A DNA stretch of 28,321 nucleotides from Pseudomonadota bacterium. GTDB taxonomy: Bacteria; Pseudomonadota; Gammaproteobacteria; Burkholderiales; Burkholderiaceae_B. The notes below the pieces were generated by a model. That model saw only the letters and a program-made list of their open reading frames with translations. It did no database searches and had not been told where the DNA came from. Shown piece by piece: positions 1 to 8,101 of the stretch. The first letter of the stretch is position 1; every line of letters starts with the position of its first letter. The DNA lies in the NCBI GenBank assembly GCA_023388835.1, contig JAEWFK010000001.1, positions 1 to 28,321 of the forward strand, read 5' to 3'. Made by a program: the position numbers and the translations under genes.

Positions 1-273
1 TTGCTGGATGCCATGGGCCAAGGTAACTACCAGGCTTTCGTGGGCCAGGGCACCCCGGAGTTCGCGGCGCTGGGCGAAGCGCAGTTCACCCAGGTGGCCA
101 ATGCCATCGGCCCGCGCCTGCAGAAAGGCTACACCGTCGAACACCTGGGCAACCTGCGACAGCAGGGCCTGGACATCTCCGTATGGAAGGTGAGCTTCAA
201 GGACCAGGGCGACGACCTGCTTGCAACCCTCAACGTCAGGGATGGCCGCGTCGGGGGCTTCTTCCTGCGCTGA
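1..273 (+). CDS. C-terminal part of a DUF3887-like (NTF2-fold) protein, cut by window start
   Basis: An open frame runs from the first base to a TGA at 271-273 (90 residues). The opening TTG could be an internal codon, so the gene is probably truncated at its 5' end by the window edge. The pattern resembles the DUF3887 domain: a helix ending in a 'GNYQAFV' turn, a central 'ISVWKVSFKD' strand and a closing strand 'DGRVGGFFLR'. This is a small NTF2-like fold often found in secreted or periplasmic proteins of unknown role. Any signal peptide would lie outside the window. The stop codon overlaps the start of the next gene (TGATG), so the two are probably translationally coupled. The family call rests on pattern memory only. 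Confidence 0.6.
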   Translation: MLDAMGQGNYQAFVGQGTPEFAALGEAQFTQVANAIGPRLQKGYTVEHLGNLRQQGLDISVWKVSFKDQGDDLLATLNVRDGRVGGFFLR

Positions 274-305
274 TGCCTGAGCTGATGCCTGAGCTGATGC
301 GTCTG
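271..305 (+). repeat. 12-bp tandem repeat carrying successive start codons
   Basis: TGATGCCTGAGC occurs twice in a row (271-294), followed by a partial third copy beginning TGATGCG. Each copy supplies an in-frame ATG for the EcsC gene and encodes the peptide MPEL. The first copy also contains the stop codon of the preceding gene. Confidence 0.85.
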
Positions 306-1160
306 CAGATGAACCTCTTCGAGCAGCCCGAAGATCTTCGCGCACTGGAGGCAGCGGTCACGCTGCTCGAAGCGCCGTCGCTCACCATTCGGATTGCCAA
401 TTTGATCGGCACACCCGTGGAGTGGGCCATGGAGCGCCTGCCTGGCGCCAGCGCCGCCCGGATACAGAAAGGGGTTCATATGGCGCTGGACAAGGCGGTG
501 GCCGGCGCCTTGCGAACCATGGACAAATCTTCCGCTGGGGCCGCCCGTCCAAAAACCCACACTGCTCTGGCCGCGGCCTCGGGAGCCATGGGCGGTTTCT
601 TCGGCCTGAAGGGCACCCTGGTGGAGCTGCCCATCACCACCACGATCATCATGCGCTCGGTGGCCGACATTGCTCGCAGCCAAGGCTTTGCGATCACTGA
701 TCCCCTGGTGCAGGGCGAATGCGTACAGGTTTTCGCATTGGGCGGGCGTTCCAAACACGATGATGCGGCGGAATCCGCCTACTATGCAACCCGCGTGGGC
801 CTGACCGAATTCGCAAAGGAAACCGCCAAGGCGCTGGCCCAGAGCGCCGCACAACAGACCGCCAAGGCGACCGCCCAAGGTTTTCAGTTCACGCCTTCCC
901 AAGCCGCCGCCTGGCTGGCCCAGATCATCGAGGCCGTCGCGCAGCGATTTGGAGTCAAGGTGACGGAGAAACTGGCGCTGCAAGCCGCCCCGGTACTGGG
1001 TGCCGTGAGCGGGGCCGCCATTAACGCCCTATTCATTTCCCACTACCAGAACATGGCGCGCGGCCATTTCATCGTCAAACGCCTGGAAATGGAATACGGC
1101 GAAGCGGCGGTACGGGCGGCCTATGAGCAGCTGCGGGCGAAGGAAACACGGACCGGCTGA
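273..1160 (+). CDS. EcsC family protein
   Basis: A protein of about 295 residues resembling the EcsC family, a poorly understood group named after a Bacillus gene next to an ABC transporter. Supporting features are the Ala/Gly-rich amphipathic segments, the 'GGFFGLKGTLVELPITTT' stretch followed by 'IMRSVADIARSQG', and the C-terminal 'PVLGAVSGAAINALFISHYQ', which is typical of EcsC proteins. The exact role is unknown; membrane association is an inference. The chosen ATG at 273 overlaps the upstream TGA. Three further in-frame ATGs (285, 297, 309) lie within a 12-bp tandem repeat, and no strong Shine-Dalgarno sequence distinguishes them, so the N-terminus is uncertain by up to 12 residues. The gene converges with the TRAP operon, whose last gene ends at 1233. 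Confidence 0.8.
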   Translation: MPELMPELMRLQMNLFEQPEDLRALEAAVTLLEAPSLTIRIANLIGTPVEWAMERLPGASAARIQKGVHMALDKAVAGALRTMDKSSAGAARPKTHTALAAASGAMGGFFGLKGTLVELPITTTIIMRSVADIARSQGFAITDPLVQGECVQVFALGGRSKHDDAAESAYYATRVGLTEFAKETAKALAQSAAQQTAKATAQGFQFTPSQAAAWLAQIIEAVAQRFGVKVTEKLALQAAPVLGAVSGAAINALFISHYQNMARGHFIVKRLEMEYGEAAVRAAYEQLRAKETRTG

Positions 1161-1232
1161 AGAGCCCTGAGCAATACGCGCGCCGTCTGCTCCTCTGGAT
1201 CACTGTCTACACCGCAGGATCAGTTTGGCAGT

Positions 1233-2558
1233 TCAGCCGCCCATCATGTTGTCCGGCAACCATGTGACCAGGAAGGGAAACAGGAAGAGGATTGCCGTTG
1301 TCACGAACTCCATGATCACGAACCACCACGCCCCCTTGAAGATGTCCATGAGCGGCGTGTTCCGATCTATGCCTGCAATGACGAACACGTTCAGCCCTAC
1401 GGGGGGCGTGATCAGCCCGACCTCGCACATCTTTACCGCGAGAATGCCAAACCAGATGGGATCGAAGCCCAGCGACACGACCGCCGGGAAGACGATGGGC
1501 AGCGTGATGACGAGCATTGAGAATGCGTCGAGAAACATGCCCAGCGGAAAATACAGCGCCAGCAAGAGCAGGATGACGGCCCACCCCGGAACCGGAGCGT
1601 TGATGACGAGTTCCGAGATGTACTGGGGCACCTGGGCCAGTGTCAGGAAGTAGCTGAAGATGCCCGCTCCGATCATCGTGAAGAGGATCATGACGGTGGT
1701 CGTCACGGATGATCGGCAGCTCTCGTAAACATGCTGCATCAAGCGGGGACGAGCCGTGCGCGAGAAGATCAGTAACAGGGCGGCTGCGAATGCCCCGACC
1801 GCTCCGGCCTCGGTCGGTGTAAACACCCCCAGGTAGATACCGCCCAGCACGATGACGAAGAGCACCAGCACCTGCCAGGCGTCGCTGAGCGATCGCAGGC
1901 GGCCCTTCCAGGGCGTGACGGGGACCTTGCTCAGGTCTCCGGTGAGTGAAGGGTTGCGCTTGCAAAGCAGCCAGATTCCGGCCACGAAGACCAGCGTTGA
2001 AAGGATGCCGGGAATGATACCGGCGATCAGCATCTTGCCGGCGGAGACCTCCGTGAGGGCGGCATAGAAAATCAACAGAACGCTGGGAGGAATCAGGACA
2101 CCCAGCACGCCTCCCGCTGCCACGGAACCGGCGCCCAGCCGGGCGTCATAACCGGCGCGGCGCATTTCAGGTATCGCCACTGAACCCACCGTCGCGGCGG
2201 TCGCAACGCTGGAGCCGGAGGTGCACGCGAATCCGGCGCTTGTCAGAATGCTCGCCATGGCGAGCCCGCCTGGCTTGTGCCCCACCCATTTCCGGGCCAC
2301 GCTGAACAGCCGCTGGCCCACGCCGGCGTGGTGAGCAAACGCGCCCATCAGGATGAACAACGGAATCACGGTCAGAAGATAGGATGCCGACTGATGATAA
2401 GAAAACGCCTTGAGTCGATTCAAGACGAAAGCAAAGTCTTCCAGCAGGAAAATGCCGAGAATCCCCGACAGCCCCAGCGCAGCGAACACAGGAATGCCGA
2501 TCGCAAGAAAGGCCAGCAGCAGCCCGAGCGAGATAAAGGTGATCTGAATTTCATCCAT
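1233..2558 (-). CDS. dctM: TRAP transporter large permease, DctM family
   Basis: Large membrane subunit (441 residues) of a tripartite ATP-independent periplasmic transporter, which imports a carboxylate using an ion gradient. The sequence is almost entirely hydrophobic helices and carries DctM-typical stretches such as 'IPLFILMGAFAHHAG', 'GFACTSGSSVATAATVGS', 'GVLIPPSVLLIFYAALTE' and 'MCEVGLITPPVGLNVFVI'. An upstream in-frame ATG (2585) is rejected. The ATG at 2558 sits 1 bp after the stop of the small permease gene and is preceded by AAGG at suitable spacing. It is the last gene of the minus-strand operon thiolase-ligase-dctP-dctQ-dctM, and its stop faces the EcsC gene. The substrate cannot be read from the sequence; the neighbouring CoA ligase suggests an organic acid. 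Confidence 0.95.
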   Translation of the reverse strand: MDEIQITFISLGLLLAFLAIGIPVFAALGLSGILGIFLLEDFAFVLNRLKAFSYHQSASYLLTVIPLFILMGAFAHHAGVGQRLFSVARKWVGHKPGGLAMASILTSAGFACTSGSSVATAATVGSVAIPEMRRAGYDARLGAGSVAAGGVLGVLIPPSVLLIFYAALTEVSAGKMLIAGIIPGILSTLVFVAGIWLLCKRNPSLTGDLSKVPVTPWKGRLRSLSDAWQVLVLFVIVLGGIYLGVFTPTEAGAVGAFAAALLLIFSRTARPRLMQHVYESCRSSVTTTVMILFTMIGAGIFSYFLTLAQVPQYISELVINAPVPGWAVILLLLALYFPLGMFLDAFSMLVITLPIVFPAVVSLGFDPIWFGILAVKMCEVGLITPPVGLNVFVIAGIDRNTPLMDIFKGAWWFVIMEFVTTAILFLFPFLVTWLPDNMMGG

Positions 2559-2559
2559 G

Positions 2560-3114
2560 TCAGCTACCTTGTGAGTCCTGTTCAATCGAACCCGGCGTGC
2601 TTGCTGCCTGCGGGAAAGCGGTTTCGCCGACGGGATGACCCATCAATTCGCCGACAGCGTGAATGATCAGCTGAAGAAAGCCCGTCCAGAGCCCGATGGC
2701 CAAAGCAATCTTCACCCACCAGATCGGTACCTCGACATAGCCCCAACGAAACTCTTTTATTTGCGTGGAGTGAATGGCGTCCTGAGTGGCGGGGTAGGCA
2801 AGCACGCCCACCACGAAAGCGGCCGCGAGCCATGCCACGGCGTTCATGGCTCGTCGGGCGCCGGGGCTCAGGCTCTTATGTAGCAATGTCACACGAATAT
2901 GAGCGTCGTCTTGTTGAGTCCAGCACAGGCCCATGAACACCAGCAGCACCATACTCAATTCCGCCAGCTCGAACACGCCCGAAATGGGGCGTCCCGTCAC
3001 GGCTCGCGTGGCAATGTCCAGTGTCGTTCCCAGCATGAGGAACAGGAGGGCGGAGACGGCGATCATTCCCAAGACATTGGAAACCCGCCGCAGCAGAAAA
3101 AAGACTTTTGTCAT
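2560..3114 (-). CDS. dctQ: TRAP transporter small permease, DctQ family
   Basis: Small membrane subunit (184 residues, normal for the family) that pairs with DctM. It has about four hydrophobic segments: residues 12-34, 47-66 ('VFELAELSMVLLVFMGLCW'), 90-108 and 130-152. The short polar motif 'QQDDAHIRVTLL' after the second helix is typical of DctQ proteins. It is followed directly by dctM with no real spacing, so the two are translated together. It is separated from dctP by 96 bp that contain a strong two-tier hairpin. The C-terminal tail of about 30 residues is hydrophilic and probably cytoplasmic. Confidence 0.92.
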   Translation of the reverse strand: MTKVFFLLRRVSNVLGMIAVSALLFLMLGTTLDIATRAVTGRPISGVFELAELSMVLLVFMGLCWTQQDDAHIRVTLLHKSLSPGARRAMNAVAWLAAAFVVGVLAYPATQDAIHSTQIKEFRWGYVEVPIWWVKIALAIGLWTGFLQLIIHAVGELMGHPVGETAFPQAASTPGSIEQDSQGS

Positions 3115-3147
3115 GATGGGAAACCCCGCCTAGGTCAAGCCGGCAGT

Positions 3148-3188
3148 GGCGTCGCCGGAATCACGCCGGCGCGTGAGGCGGCGACGCC
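3148..3188 (-). promoter_or_regulatory. Two-tier hairpin between dctP and dctQ
   Basis: A perfect 10-bp stem (3148-3157 with 3179-3188) encloses a second perfect 6-bp stem, TCACGC/GCGTGA (3161-3166 with 3171-3176), with a CGGC loop. No U-run follows in the minus-strand transcript, so a simple intrinsic terminator is unlikely. Such hairpins downstream of abundant receptor genes commonly stabilise the 5' message or limit read-through into the permease genes. That role is inferred here. Confidence 0.65.
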
Positions 3189-3210
3189 GGGGAAGGAGCG
3201 GGCCGTCCGG

Positions 3211-4299
3211 TCAGGATGCCGCGATTTCGCTTGGACGAAGCAATTTGCCGGCGCCATCGTATTTCTGGATGGCGGCGTCGATGAGTCTCTGCATTTTCTG
3301 CCCGTCGATGCCGGCGGGTTTCGCGACGGTGTCGCGCCAAGCGTTGACTTGTGCCGGTTGCACGGTTTCACGCGCCCTCTTCTGTTCCGCTTCGGACAGG
3401 GTATTGAATTTCACGCCCCCTTGCTTCGCAATGCCGACATATTCCTTTGCTGCAGCGGTATAGATCTCGATGTATTTTCCGGCGTAAATCTCATCGACGA
3501 TCTGATCGCTGACCTTCTTGACTTCGTCGGGCAGCGAGTTCCACGTATCGATGTTCATGATGGTCGTGGAAGGACCATGCGGGCCATCGCCGATGTTGGT
3601 GAAGTGCGGCGCAATTTCTTGCAGCTTGTAAGCCACTGCGGTAATGAAGTCGAAACCGTACACGCCATCCAGTACGCCGCGTTCCAGTGCGGTATAGACC
3701 TCGGGTGCCGCCATCGGGATCGCTGTGCCGCCCAGCCGCTCGATGACGTCGGTCGCCACGCCATAACCGCGGATGCGTTTGCCCTTGATGTCATCCAGGG
3801 ACGTGATGGGCGTGCGTGTCACCAGTGGCGCGTAATACCAGTTGGTCCAGTACAGCACCTTGGAACGGTGGCGCTTCTCCCATTCGTCGCGCAGCGGCTG
3901 GAACTGCTCGTACACGTCGCGGCAAACCAACTGGAGAGAATCGGCGCGCTGCATGCGGAAATACCACTCGAGACCGCGCGTCACCGGGAGATCGGCCTGA
4001 TAGTAGCCCGGGGAAATCAGCGACATCTCGGATGTATTGTCGCGAACCGCTCCCAAGTGTTCGCCGACCTTGTTCAGCGACTGCGCCCAGTAGCGGCGCA
4101 CTTTCACAGCGCCGTCCGTGCGCTTCTCCAGTTCGCTCAAATACCATTCGTCCAGACGCGACGGGCCGGCGGTCGCGGCGATGTAGCTGTCGAACTTCAG
4201 GGTAATGGGCTTCTTGGCAAGCGCCGGCGCCGAGATGCCGCCGAACACCCCTGCGCCGGTGACGATCGATGCCGTCTTCAGAAAATCTCTTCTCCTCAT
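3211..4299 (-). CDS. dctP: TRAP transporter periplasmic substrate-binding protein, DctP family
   Basis: Periplasmic receptor (362 residues) that captures the substrate and delivers it to DctQM. The N-terminus 'MRRRDFLKTASIVTG' has a twin-arginine signal (RRRDFLK, residues 2-8) ending near 'APALAKK', so it is probably exported folded by Tat. Family features include 'LKFDSYIAATAGPSRLDEWY', 'ITSLDDIKGKRIRGYG' and the ligand-loop region 'APEVYTALERGVLDGVYGFD', which is the classic DctP 'G-VDG' segment. The start at 4299 is supported by a strong AAGGAGAG ribosome-binding site. It sits 43 bp downstream of the acyl-CoA ligase gene in the same operon. The substrate is unknown. The aromatic-rich stretch 'TNWYYAPLVT' is compatible with a hydrophobic or aromatic acid, but that is speculative. 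Confidence 0.94.
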   Translation of the reverse strand: MRRRDFLKTASIVTGAGVFGGISAPALAKKPITLKFDSYIAATAGPSRLDEWYLSELEKRTDGAVKVRRYWAQSLNKVGEHLGAVRDNTSEMSLISPGYYQADLPVTRGLEWYFRMQRADSLQLVCRDVYEQFQPLRDEWEKRHRSKVLYWTNWYYAPLVTRTPITSLDDIKGKRIRGYGVATDVIERLGGTAIPMAAPEVYTALERGVLDGVYGFDFITAVAYKLQEIAPHFTNIGDGPHGPSTTIMNIDTWNSLPDEVKKVSDQIVDEIYAGKYIEIYTAAAKEYVGIAKQGGVKFNTLSEAEQKRARETVQPAQVNAWRDTVAKPAGIDGQKMQRLIDAAIQKYDGAGKLLRPSEIAAS

Positions 4300-4342
4300 T
4301 GTTCTCTCCTTTGGTGACTTGACTGAACTTGCGGGTCCGCCT

Positions 4343-5872
4343 TCAGCTTGCTGAGCTCAGCGTTTCGCGAAGTACGGCTTTTGGAATCTTCCCGTAGTTG
4401 TTCTTGGGAAGGTCGGAACAAAACTCGTAGCGCCGGGGGCGCTTGAACGCCGCCATATGCTGTTGGCACCAGTCGTCGAGCTCTTGGCCGGTACAAGTGC
4501 GGCCAGGCTTTGCGACGATGAAGGCGACGACTTCTTCGCCCCACTCGCGGTTGGGCGCCCCCACGACGGCCGCCTCGAATACAGACGGGTGAGCCGTCAG
4601 GATCTCTTCGACTTCTCGTGGATAGATATTGGTCCCGCCCGAGATGATGACGTCTTTCAAGCGATCTGTGAGCACCAGAAAGCCGTCTTCGGTCAGATAG
4701 CCGACATCACCGGTATGCAGCCACCCCTCGGCCAGCGTTTCACGGCTCCCCGCTTCGTTCTGCCAGTAGCCCTGCATCACGGTGGCCCCGCGAACAAGGA
4801 CTTCGCCGGCGGTATGGGGCGGACAGGCCCGCGATGATTCGTCAACGATGCGCACTTCCACACAGGAATGCGGAAGCCCTACAGAACCCAGACGCTCACG
4901 CCATTTGGGGTGCGACTGATCTGAAATGACCGCCCGACTCAAGGCCGTAATGGTCATCGGGGATTCACCCTGCCCATAGATCTGCACGAATCGAGCACCC
5001 ATCACTTTGAGCGCGTGTTCTATGTCAGCCTGGTACATCGGGCCGCCCCCATACACGATGGTGCGCAGCCCAGTGCCGTCGCGGCCATGAGCTTCGGCAT
5101 ATTCGACCATGCGCTTGACCATGGTCGGCGCAGCGAAGAGTGACAAGGACCCTACCGTTCTGCCCAGGTCGAAAATCTCCGCCGCATCGAAACCCCGGGA
5201 TTTCGGGACGACGTGCCGACTGCCCTGCCTGACATGGATGAAGTTATACAAGCCGGCACCATGCGACATGGGAGCGGCATAACATGCCGCATCATCGGCC
5301 CGGACCTCGTCGACATCCACCGGGTAGCACAGAGACATCGCCAGCAGATTGCCATGCGAAAGCATGACCCCCTTGGGTCGGCCGGTCGTGCCAGAGGTAT
5401 AGAAAAGCCAGGCAAGGTGGTTGGAGCCGACTTCGACCGGGGGTTCGACAGGCGTCCCGACGGATTGTGTGGCAGCGCGATATTCATCCGTATCGACGCC
5501 GAGGTCACGACAAGGCTCATTGAGCTGCAGGCCGGCGCACGCAGAGCCGCCATCAGTACACAGTATCCGGGCTTTTGCGTCGTTGATGATCCATTCGACT
5601 TCCTTGGCGTGCAGTTTATGGTTGACCGGCACGATGACCGCGCCGAGCCACCAGACTGCATACATCAGCTCAAGGTATTCGACACGGTTCTTCATGTAGA
5701 GAGCGATGCGATCACCCTCTACGATACCCAACGCGTTCTGAAGATGACCCGCCAAGGCGCCGACGCGCTGATGAAAGAGGCCGTAGTCCGCATGCAGTTC
5801 GGCTCCGCTCAAAAGGGCGGGAGCCGTCGGCGATGAGCGTGCCGTGCGATGCAACCAGTTCGCGATGTTCAT
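4343..5872 (-). CDS. AMP-dependent acyl-CoA synthetase/ligase
   Basis: A 509-residue enzyme of the ANL superfamily that activates a carboxylic acid to its CoA thioester via an acyl-adenylate. Visible motifs in order: P-loop 'YTSGTTGRPKG' (158-168), 'YGQGESPMT' (A5 region), 'GWLHTGDVGYLTEDG' (A7), 'DRLKDVIISGG' (A8 hinge) and the C-terminal catalytic lysine in 'NNYGKI' (K495). All essential residues appear intact. The start at 5872 has a purine-rich AGGGGG upstream and lies 16 bp after the thiolase stop. Its place between a thiolase and a TRAP transporter suggests it traps the imported acid as a CoA ester. The size and motifs fit medium/long-chain or aryl-acid ligases; the exact substrate is not determinable. 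Confidence 0.94.
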   Translation of the reverse strand: MNIANWLHRTARSSPTAPALLSGAELHADYGLFHQRVGALAGHLQNALGIVEGDRIALYMKNRVEYLELMYAVWWLGAVIVPVNHKLHAKEVEWIINDAKARILCTDGGSACAGLQLNEPCRDLGVDTDEYRAATQSVGTPVEPPVEVGSNHLAWLFYTSGTTGRPKGVMLSHGNLLAMSLCYPVDVDEVRADDAACYAAPMSHGAGLYNFIHVRQGSRHVVPKSRGFDAAEIFDLGRTVGSLSLFAAPTMVKRMVEYAEAHGRDGTGLRTIVYGGGPMYQADIEHALKVMGARFVQIYGQGESPMTITALSRAVISDQSHPKWRERLGSVGLPHSCVEVRIVDESSRACPPHTAGEVLVRGATVMQGYWQNEAGSRETLAEGWLHTGDVGYLTEDGFLVLTDRLKDVIISGGTNIYPREVEEILTAHPSVFEAAVVGAPNREWGEEVVAFIVAKPGRTCTGQELDDWCQQHMAAFKRPRRYEFCSDLPKNNYGKIPKAVLRETLSSAS

Positions 5873-5888
5873 GAGCGCCCCCCTGCCA

Positions 5889-7067
5889 TCAGCTGCGCTT
5901 GGCTTCCAGGACCGTGGCGTGGTTCGCGACGGCGGCGCCCCCCATATTGAAGACCAGGCCGAGCGCCGGACTCTTGATTTGCATGTCGCCCGCCGTACCC
6001 GTGAGCTGGCGGAACGAGATTGCGTGCATCGAGACGCCGGTAGCGCCCACCGGGTGACCTTTCGCCTTGAGGCCGCCCGACAGGTTCACAGGAAGGCTTC
6101 CGCCCGGGTGCACCGTGCCGTCTTCCAGGGCGCGATATCCCTGGCCGGCAGGAGCCAGGCCCATGGCTTCGTAAATAAGCAGTTCAGCGATCGTGAAACA
6201 ATCGTGGACTTCCGCAAAGTCGAGATCGCCGAGCTCAATGGAGGCATGCTGCAAGGCGCCTTGAATGGCGCGCTTGGGCCCTTCGAAAGCCAGAAGGTCG
6301 CGGCCCTTCATGGGCAGAAAATCATTGACCTGTACGGCGGCGCGGATGTCGACTTGCTTCTTGAACCGGGCGGCTGCGCGTGAAGAGCACAGCACGACTG
6401 CCGCTGCGCCGTCAGTAATCAGCGAACAATCGGTCAGGCGTAGCGGAGGAGCAATGAGCGGGTTCTTCTCAGACACTGTGTTGCAGGCATCGAAACTCAT
6501 CTCGCGGCGCATCTGCGCCAGGGGGTTGCTCAGTGCATTCGCGTGATTCTTCGCGGCGATATGCGCCATGGCCGGCAGCGGATCCTGATAGCGTTCCGCA
6601 TACTGGGTGGCAGCCAAGGCAAATACTTGAGGAAAGCTCAGGGCGGCCTCTTCGGGATCGTTTTGATATCCCGCCCCGGCGAGCGCGCGGGTAACGTCGG
6701 CCGTGGAATTGGCGCTCATTTTTTCGGCGCCCACCACCAGCACGACATCGGCCTTCCCGGATTGAATGGCAGACATCGCGCTGAACAATGCCGCTGAGCC
6801 CGACGCGCAAGCATTTTCGCAACGGATGGCCGGCTTGAAGCGGAGACCGGGGTCGGCCTGTGCGGGCAACGAGGCGGCAAAGGCATCGGGGACCAGCCCC
6901 GAATTGAAGTGCCCCAGGTAGACCGCATCCACTTCGTCGCCACCGATGCCGGCATCCGCCAACGCTTCGCGCGTAGCGCTGACGATCAGCTCTTCGAGTG
7001 TCTGAGCATCGAAACGGCCAAACGGAGTGTGCCCCGCTCCTACGATGGATACGGTGTCGAGCGCCAT
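5889..7067 (-). CDS. Thiolase (SCP-x/acetyl-CoA acetyltransferase-like)
   Basis: A 392-residue thiolase-fold protein. The nucleophilic cysteine is C87 in 'ENACASGSAAL'. The second active-site region is 'EVHDCFTIAELLIYEAMGL' and the last is 'GGLKAKGHPVGATG'. The 'VHDCFTIAE' form, rather than the classic biosynthetic/degradative pattern, places it in the SCP-x-like branch. That branch often cleaves 3-ketoacyl-CoA with branched, cyclic or steroid-type side chains. The start at 7067 is chosen over an upstream ATG (7175) because AGGAG lies 7 bp before it and conserved sequence begins here. It is the first gene of the five-gene minus operon, transcribed divergently from the PAS-LuxR regulator. No hydratase or dehydrogenase is present in this operon, so those steps must be encoded elsewhere. 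Confidence 0.92.
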   Translation of the reverse strand: MALDTVSIVGAGHTPFGRFDAQTLEELIVSATREALADAGIGGDEVDAVYLGHFNSGLVPDAFAASLPAQADPGLRFKPAIRCENACASGSAALFSAMSAIQSGKADVVLVVGAEKMSANSTADVTRALAGAGYQNDPEEAALSFPQVFALAATQYAERYQDPLPAMAHIAAKNHANALSNPLAQMRREMSFDACNTVSEKNPLIAPPLRLTDCSLITDGAAAVVLCSSRAAARFKKQVDIRAAVQVNDFLPMKGRDLLAFEGPKRAIQGALQHASIELGDLDFAEVHDCFTIAELLIYEAMGLAPAGQGYRALEDGTVHPGGSLPVNLSGGLKAKGHPVGATGVSMHAISFRQLTGTAGDMQIKSPALGLVFNMGGAAVANHATVLEAKRS

Positions 7068-7221
7068 GCTTGTCTCCTGAGTTCTTGCTGCGGTGTGGAC
7101 TTTGGCCACGGTTGTGCCGCGATGTGGTTCTTTTTTTATCTTGCGACGGCTGGTAACGTATGTCCATTCGTGCATCCACGTAATGGTCTACGTAGTTGAT
7201 GTAGGCAGGCAAGGAGAGACA
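7068..7221. promoter_or_regulatory. Divergent control region between thiolase operon and PAS-LuxR gene
   Basis: This 154-bp region must hold promoters for both directions. The pentamer ACGTA occurs three times (7156-7160, 7178-7182, 7190-7194), the last inside the perfect palindrome CTACGTAG (7188-7195). These are candidate binding sites for the neighbouring LuxR-type protein. An A/T run lies at 7128-7140. Minus-strand TGGACA (7166-7161) resembles a -35 box but has only a poor -10 partner, which would fit an activator-dependent promoter. Confidence 0.45.
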
Positions 7222-7869
7222 ATGGACTTTAGCCCCGAAATCGACCATACCCTGGGAGACTTCCGCCGATCGGGCCGCACGGCGCTTGAGCAGGCGCCTC
7301 GCAGCTTCGCGACCGATCTTGCCGCGCTGGCTTTCCGCAGGTCGCCGGTAGCGCAAATGATCACGACCGAACGCATCATCGCTGACTGCAACGACCCCTT
7401 TCTTGCGCTGTTCGGATTTGAACTCCAGGACCTGGTAGGCGAGCTGGTGCTGAAGCTCTATCCTTCGATGTCGGACTACTACATGATTGGTGAACGCTGC
7501 CGAAAATGGGTCGCGACCCATACTTTCTACGAAGATGAACGCTTCATGCAGCACCGCAGCGGGGAGATTTTCTGGGCCCGCGCGCGCGGTGTCACCCTGA
7601 CACCGCATCAGCCTTTCGAGCTGATGATCTGGTATTTCGAACGCATCCGGAGCCGCTCCGCCCGCAGCACCACCCTCACCCGGCGCGAACGCGAAATCTC
7701 CAGCCACATCGTGAACGGAATGACCTGCAAGGAGTCGGCGCAACGCCTGGGCATATCGCACCGCACCGTGGAAGTTCATCGCAGCCGGCTAATGAAGAAG
7801 CTCGACGCCAAAAATACGGCCGACCTCGTGTCAAAGATCATCATGGTGGAAAACGTCGAGGGCATGTAA
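7222..7869 (+). CDS. PAS domain-containing LuxR-family transcriptional regulator
   Basis: A 215-residue regulator. Residues about 41-141 form a PAS-like sensor domain ('SPVAQMITTERIIADCNDPF', 'GELVLKLYPS', 'HRSGEIFWARARGVTL'). Residues about 151-212 form a LuxR-type helix-turn-helix ('LTRREREISSHIVNG', recognition helix in 'GISHRTVEVHRSRLMKKL'). It has no receiver domain, so it is probably a one-component sensor of a small ligand. The start at 7222 is favoured over 7093 by an AAGGAGA site 5 bp upstream and because the PAS module begins shortly after. Its divergent position suggests that it controls the thiolase-ligase-TRAP operon in response to the substrate or its CoA ester. That is inference from layout. 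Confidence 0.9.
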   Translation: MDFSPEIDHTLGDFRRSGRTALEQAPRSFATDLAALAFRRSPVAQMITTERIIADCNDPFLALFGFELQDLVGELVLKLYPSMSDYYMIGERCRKWVATHTFYEDERFMQHRSGEIFWARARGVTLTPHQPFELMIWYFERIRSRSARSTTLTRREREISSHIVNGMTCKESAQRLGISHRTVEVHRSRLMKKLDAKNTADLVSKIIMVENVEGM

Positions 7870-8101
7870 AGCGCAATGCTGCAAGGACACAGGCTTTACA
7901 ATCGCTGTCCCGGCGGGCGTTTATTCTCTGTAAGACCCGCCCCGGACTGGATCCGGAAGGCCGTTCCACCCCGCGCGCCTCCGTTGGTGAACGTGCCGCC
8001 GCAAGCGGCCGGCGAGCCATGAATCGACCCGATTACACCTGATCGCCAAGTCGGTCTGACCACGCATGTCCTACACGCACACTCACTTCGACAGGCATTC
8101 C
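7870..8101. other. Intergenic region before Bug receptor gene
   Basis: These 232 bp lie between two plus-strand genes. A GGCGGG/CCCGCC pair (7912-7917 with 7936-7941) encloses an AT-richer 18-nt loop and could form a weak stem downstream of the regulator. TTTACA at 7895-7900 resembles a -35 box, but no convincing -10 follows at the right distance. A GCCGC/GCGGC hairpin lies near 7993-8010. I find no copy of the GGTAATG motif seen ahead of tctB. Confidence 0.3.

Noticed and set aside
2899..4317. Long plus-strand open frame (472 codons) antisense to dctP and part of dctQ
   Set aside because: It is His/Arg/Gln-rich with no domain pattern and fully overlaps clear TRAP genes on the other strand; typical GC-rich shadow.
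6469..7779. 436-codon minus frame spanning the thiolase start, control region and LuxR gene
   Set aside because: It crosses a divergent promoter region and two convincing genes and shows only low-complexity Arg/Ala sequence.
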